Assembly (NCBI GenBank): GCA_020850715.1
Contig: JADZED010000072.1
Span: 1-59,118, forward strand
Direction: 5' to 3'
Source of the DNA: Acidobacteriota bacterium
Lineage (GTDB): Bacteria > Acidobacteriota > Vicinamibacteria > Vicinamibacterales > CAVVIG01
DNA length: 59,118 bases
Each line of letters opens with the position of its first letter. Position 1 is the first letter of the stretch. Of this stretch, positions 56,326-59,118 are shown one piece after another. The notes below the pieces were generated by a model. The model did not search any database and was not told the DNA's origin. It saw only the letters and a list, made by a program, of their open reading frames with translations. Both the position numbers and the translations under genes were made by a program.

Positions 56326-58089
56326 CTACCGGCTCCTGAAGTGATCGCCGAGCGTCGCCGTCCCGTCGCCCGCGCTCTCCTGGTACGACTCCCAGTCGGC
56401 GCGGAATTCGTCGTTCTTCAGCGCGCGAATCGACAGGCCGATCTTCCGTTCCGCGGGCGCGAGCTTGATGACCTTCATCGGGTAGGTCTCGCCCACGGCG
56501 AGCTCGATCTTGCCGTCCTTGCCCGCGCGCGGCGAATCGTCGAACTCCGAGACGTGAATCAGCCCTTCGATCCCCTCGTCGAGCTCGACGAAGGCGCCGA
56601 AGTTCGTCATCCGCACGACCTTGCCCTCGATCGTGTCGCCCACGTGATGGCGCGCGAAGAAGTCGTCCCAGATGTCGGTCGCCAGCTGCTTGAGGCCGAG
56701 CGACAGCCGCTGGTTCTCGGCGTCGATGTTCAGCACCATCGCCTCGACCACGTCGCCCTTCTTCAGGATCTCCGACGGGTGCTTGACCCGCTTGCTCCAC
56801 GACATGTCGGAGATGTGGATCAGCCCGTCGATCTCCTCCTCGACCTCCACGAACGCGCCGAACTCGGTCAGGTTTCGCACCTTGCCCTGGATCGTCGAGC
56901 CGACGGGATACTTGTCCGCCAGGTCGTGCCACGGGTTGGCCTCCACCTGCTTCAGGCCGAGCGAGATGCGGCGCGCCGTCGGGTCGACGCCGAGCACCAT
57001 CGCCTCCACGGTGTCGCCCACGTTGAGGATCTTCGACGGGTGCTTGACCCGCTTGCTCCACGACATCTCACTCACGTGGATGAGTCCCTCGACGCCCGCC
57101 TCGAGCTCGATGAAGGCGCCGTAGTCGGTCAGGCTCACCACCTTGCCGCCCATGCGCGCGCCCACCGGGTAGCGCTCCATCACGTTCGCCCACGGATCGG
57201 TGATGAGCTGCTTGTGCCCGAGCGAGACGCGCTCGGTGGCCGGATCGTACTTGAGCACGATCACGTCGATCTCGTCGTTCACCTTGAACAGCTCCGACGG
57301 ATGGCCGACGCGGCCCCACGACATGTCGGTGATGTGCAGCAGGCCGTCGATGCCCCCGAGGTCGATGAACGCGCCGTAATCGGTGATGTTCTTGACGGCG
57401 CCCTTGAGGACCTTGCCCTCGGCGAGCGTCTCGAGCGTGTGCTTCTTCTTCTCGGCGTTCTCTTCCTCGAGCAGCGCCTTGCGCGAGAGCACGATGTTGC
57501 CCCGCTTCTTGTTGACCTTGATCACCCGCATGCGCAGCTCCTGGCCGCGCAGCGCGTCGAGGTTGCGCACGGGGCGCACGTCGATCTGCGAGCCCGGCAG
57601 GAACGCGCGGACGCCGATGTCGACCGCCAGCCCGCCCTTGATCCGCTCGATGACGCGGCCGATCACGACCTTGCGCTCCGCATAGGCCCTCTCGACCTCG
57701 TCCCAGATCTTCATCTTCTCGGCCTTCTCGCGCGAGAGCACGACGTAGCCGTCGCGATCCTCGGTCCGCTCGAGCAGGACGTCCACGATGTCGCCCGGCT
57801 GTACTGTCAGCTCGCCGTTCTCGTCGAGAAACTCGCTGAGCGCGATGATCCCCTCCGACTTGTAGCCGACGTCGATGATCACTTCCGAAGGGGTCACTTT
57901 CAGGACGGTGCCCTTGACGACTTCACCTTCCGCGATGTTTCGGAAGCTGCTATCGTAGGATTCGAGCAGCCGGGCATACTCGGCGGGATCCATCGGATCG
58001 TGGTCGTCGCGCGGCAGCAGGGTGATGCCGCCCGTGGCCGCATGTCCGCTCCGGCTCGGACCGGGAGTCTTTTCGTCTTCGTTCGCCAT
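56326..58089 (-). CDS. rpsA: 30S ribosomal protein S1
   Basis: A 587-residue protein with six S1 (OB-fold) repeats: about 55-120, 140-205, 225-295, 310-380, 397-467 and 484-555. Repeats 3-6 show GKVxxxTDYGAFxELEEGxE and GLIHVSEMSW-type signatures such as YGAFIELEAGVEGLIHVSEM. It binds mRNA and brings it to the small ribosomal subunit. The N-terminal 50 residues (MANEDEKTPGPSRSGHAATG) are an unstructured extension. The start at 58089 has GGAGGA about 10 bp upstream. The upstream 200-240 nt, between the predicted promoter and ATG, carries two strong hairpins, which fits autogenous control of S1. Confidence 0.96.
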   Translation of the reverse strand: MANEDEKTPGPSRSGHAATGGITLLPRDDHDPMDPAEYARLLESYDSSFRNIAEGEVVKGTVLKVTPSEVIIDVGYKSEGIIALSEFLDENGELTVQPGDIVDVLLERTEDRDGYVVLSREKAEKMKIWDEVERAYAERKVVIGRVIERIKGGLAVDIGVRAFLPGSQIDVRPVRNLDALRGQELRMRVIKVNKKRGNIVLSRKALLEEENAEKKKHTLETLAEGKVLKGAVKNITDYGAFIDLGGIDGLLHITDMSWGRVGHPSELFKVNDEIDVIVLKYDPATERVSLGHKQLITDPWANVMERYPVGARMGGKVVSLTDYGAFIELEAGVEGLIHVSEMSWSKRVKHPSKILNVGDTVEAMVLGVDPTARRISLGLKQVEANPWHDLADKYPVGSTIQGKVRNLTEFGAFVEVEEEIDGLIHISDMSWSKRVKHPSEILKKGDVVEAMVLNIDAENQRLSLGLKQLATDIWDDFFARHHVGDTIEGKVVRMTNFGAFVELDEGIEGLIHVSEFDDSPRAGKDGKIELAVGETYPMKVIKLAPAERKIGLSIRALKNDEFRADWESYQESAGDGTATLGDHFRSR

Positions 58090-58109
58090 GCCTAACGGGT
58101 CCTCCAGAA

Positions 58110-58132
58110 CGTCCCGCGACGCCCGCGGGACG
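58110..58132. repeat. Hairpin in the rpsA leader, near the start codon
   Basis: CGTCCCGCG (58110-58118), loop ACGCC, CGCGGGACG (58124-58132): a perfect 9-bp stem about 21 nt upstream of the rpsA ATG, next to its ribosome site. Confidence 0.6.
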
Positions 58133-58250
58133 CGCCGGCTTTGGGTGGCGGGCGCCGGCAGCCCGCAGGTTCGGAGCTCGGGAATTCCGGGGATCCGTCG
58201 CGCGCTCGGCGCGGTCGCGGATCCCACGGTCGCCACTGGCAAGAAACGGC

Positions 58251-58272
58251 ACGCGGGCCCTCAGGCCCGCGT
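58251..58272. repeat. REP-like hairpin with CTCA/TGAG loop
   Basis: ACGCGGGCC (58251-58259), loop CTCA, GGCCCGCGT (58264-58272): a perfect 9-bp stem. The loop is the same as in hairpin four of the 29.1-kb cluster. It is in the predicted rpsA leader. Confidence 0.6.
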
Positions 58273-58305
58273 CGTCAGGTCTCGCTGAGTTCCGATAAGC
58301 AATAG

Positions 58306-58335
58306 AGCGTACGACACTTATCGACAAACTGTCAA
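58306..58335 (-). promoter_or_regulatory. Probable rpsA promoter
   Basis: On the minus strand TTGACA (58335-58330), 18-bp spacer, TACGCT (58311-58306). The -35 is perfect; the -10 keeps the three most conserved positions. A start near 58299 gives a leader of about 210 nt. Confidence 0.55.
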
Positions 58336-58356
58336 GGTTTCGAAAGGGGAGACGGC

Positions 58357-58986
58357 ATGGCCAAGACGACGGGACGCAAGGCGCCGCGGCGCAAATCCGC
58401 CGGGCGCGCCGGGCGGCCGCCCAAGCGGTCGGCGCGAACGGTTCAACGCTCCACCCGCAGCGCTCAGCCGCGCCGCGCCCCGGCCAGACCGGCGAAGTCG
58501 ACCGCGAAGCGCGCGGCGAAACAGACCGCCCGCCGCCGGTCCGCCGGGAAAGCGCGCCCGGGCGGCACCCGGTCGTCGAAAGCCGCAGCGGGGCGGCGCC
58601 TGCCGAAGCTCGATCGCGCGCGGCGCATCCTCGACGATCTCGTGCCGACGCCCCCATCGTCGCTGAACATGAGCCGCCGGCCCTCGGCGGCCCGCACCGG
58701 CCGCGCCGAGATGGCCGAAGAGGTCGAGCACCACCGCGGGATGCAGGGACTCGGCGGCGGCGACGTGGACGTCGACCTCGAAGACGCCTACTTCACCGGT
58801 GACGAGGCGCCCGGCGGCGACAACCCGACGCCGGACCAGGATGTGGTCGAAGACATCGGCAAGGCTCTCGGCGTGAGCTACGACGACGCCGAGGAGCTGA
58901 AGTCGACCGACAAGATCATCGAGCGCGACCGCCACCGGTGGGAGATGGACCCGGCCTCGTCGGAAGACTACAAAGAGAGAAAGTGA
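58357..58986 (+). CDS. Histone-H1-like basic tail fused to a DUF6335-like domain
   Basis: 209 residues. Residues 1-90 are Lys/Arg/Ala/Pro-rich (MAKTTGRKAPRRKSAGRAGR, PAKSTAKRAAKQTARRRSAG) like bacterial H1/Hc1-type DNA-binding tails. The C-terminal part is acidic: MAEEVEHHRGMQGLGGGDVD, VDLEDAYFTGDEAPGGDNPT, PDQDVVEDIGKALGVSYDDA, ending EERDxxRWEMDPASSEDY-like. The acidic domain resembles DUF6335, familiar from cyanobacteria and acidobacteria; this name is from memory. A strong Shine-Dalgarno GGGGAG lies 6 bp before the ATG. Charge pattern suggests a nucleoid-associated or stress-related DNA-binding protein; function unproven. It is divergent from rpsA. Confidence 0.82.
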   Translation: MAKTTGRKAPRRKSAGRAGRPPKRSARTVQRSTRSAQPRRAPARPAKSTAKRAAKQTARRRSAGKARPGGTRSSKAAAGRRLPKLDRARRILDDLVPTPPSSLNMSRRPSAARTGRAEMAEEVEHHRGMQGLGGGDVDVDLEDAYFTGDEAPGGDNPTPDQDVVEDIGKALGVSYDDAEELKSTDKIIERDRHRWEMDPASSEDYKERK

Positions 58987-59076
58987 TGGACCCTAGCCCG
59001 CATCATTCATGAAGGGGCCGATTTCAGCGACCGCGATGGTGATCGTAGCGTGAAGCCGCGATATCAGGAGAGCGCG

Positions 59077-59118
59077 ATGGAGCGGAGGGGGTGCGCGACG
59101 CGGCATCTCACCACCGGC
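59077..59118 (+). CDS. Possible start of a further gene, cut by window edge
   Basis: ATG at 59077 with AGGAG 6 bp upstream opens a frame MERRGCATRHLTTG that runs out of the window. Too short to identify; only the ribosome site supports it. Confidence 0.3.
   Translation, partial: MERRGCATRHLTTG

Overview
The window is 59.1 kb of very GC-rich bacterial chromosome with about 49 protein genes and no rRNA, tRNA, CRISPR array or recognisable prophage. Two adjacent secreted proteins of the 'VWFA-related Acidobacterial domain' type (46.6-50.5 kb), the high GC content and several lineage-typical hypothetical proteins point to an Acidobacteriota member, most likely Vicinamibacteria-like; this is an inference without any database search. 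LolCD, Lnt and beta-barrel genes indicate a Gram-negative envelope.

Layout. 1-6.2 kb: 5' part of clpC, then (all minus) an enoyl-CoA hydratase, ribH, nusB, lysS, lolC/E and lolD, tightly coupled. 6.4-12.7 kb (minus): an acyl-CoA dehydrogenase, meaB, a methylmalonyl-CoA epimerase fused to a metallo-beta-lactamase-fold domain, mtnP and a PfkB kinase form one run, followed by a small membrane-protein pair. 12.7-16 kb: an outer-membrane barrel protein, a small secreted protein, hemW and a DnaC-like ATPase. 16-22 kb: heat-shock operon dnaK-dnaJ-hspR, divergent from a class A penicillin-binding protein, with a HAIR-like HspR operator between them. 22-31.4 kb (minus): a V4R protein with a TPR lipoprotein-like partner, then a SPOR protein, a GT39-type membrane glycosyltransferase, lnt, prfB (with its programmed frameshift) and murJ. 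31.4-34.2 kb: argS and a class-I glutamine amidotransferase on plus. 34.3-45 kb (minus): large and small subunits of a B12-dependent acyl-CoA mutase, a response regulator, valS, nadC, birA, coaX, an unrecognised protein and a TrmA/RlmD-type methyltransferase. 45-51.8 kb: gdhA, the two VWFA proteins (minus) and an acyl-CoA dehydrogenase. 51.8-59.1 kb: penicillin acylase, a third acyl-CoA dehydrogenase, a HIT protein, an HU/IHF protein, ribosomal protein S1, and a histone-H1-like/DUF6335 fusion on plus.

How they fit together: three acyl-CoA dehydrogenases, a crotonase, the epimerase, MeaB, the two-subunit mutase and GDH suggest catabolism of amino acids or fatty acids through propionyl/methylmalonyl-CoA, split over two loci 30 kb apart. 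Many neighbours overlap by ATGA or GTGA (lysS/lolC, ribH/nusB, acyl-CoA dehydrogenase/meaB, fusion/mtnP, GT39/lnt, V4R/TPR), implying translational coupling.

A feature not explained by genes is a scatter of short degenerate tandem arrays with 9-bp or 7-bp period. They sit at gene junctions, often directly upstream of a start codon, and occasionally run in frame into coding sequences as linkers. There is also a REP-like hairpin cluster at 29.0-29.1 kb. No gene-free stretch exceeds 300 bases; the longest are 46323-46607 (one hairpin, no convincing gene), 58090-58356 (rpsA leader and promoter) and 8082-8330 (nothing convincing).
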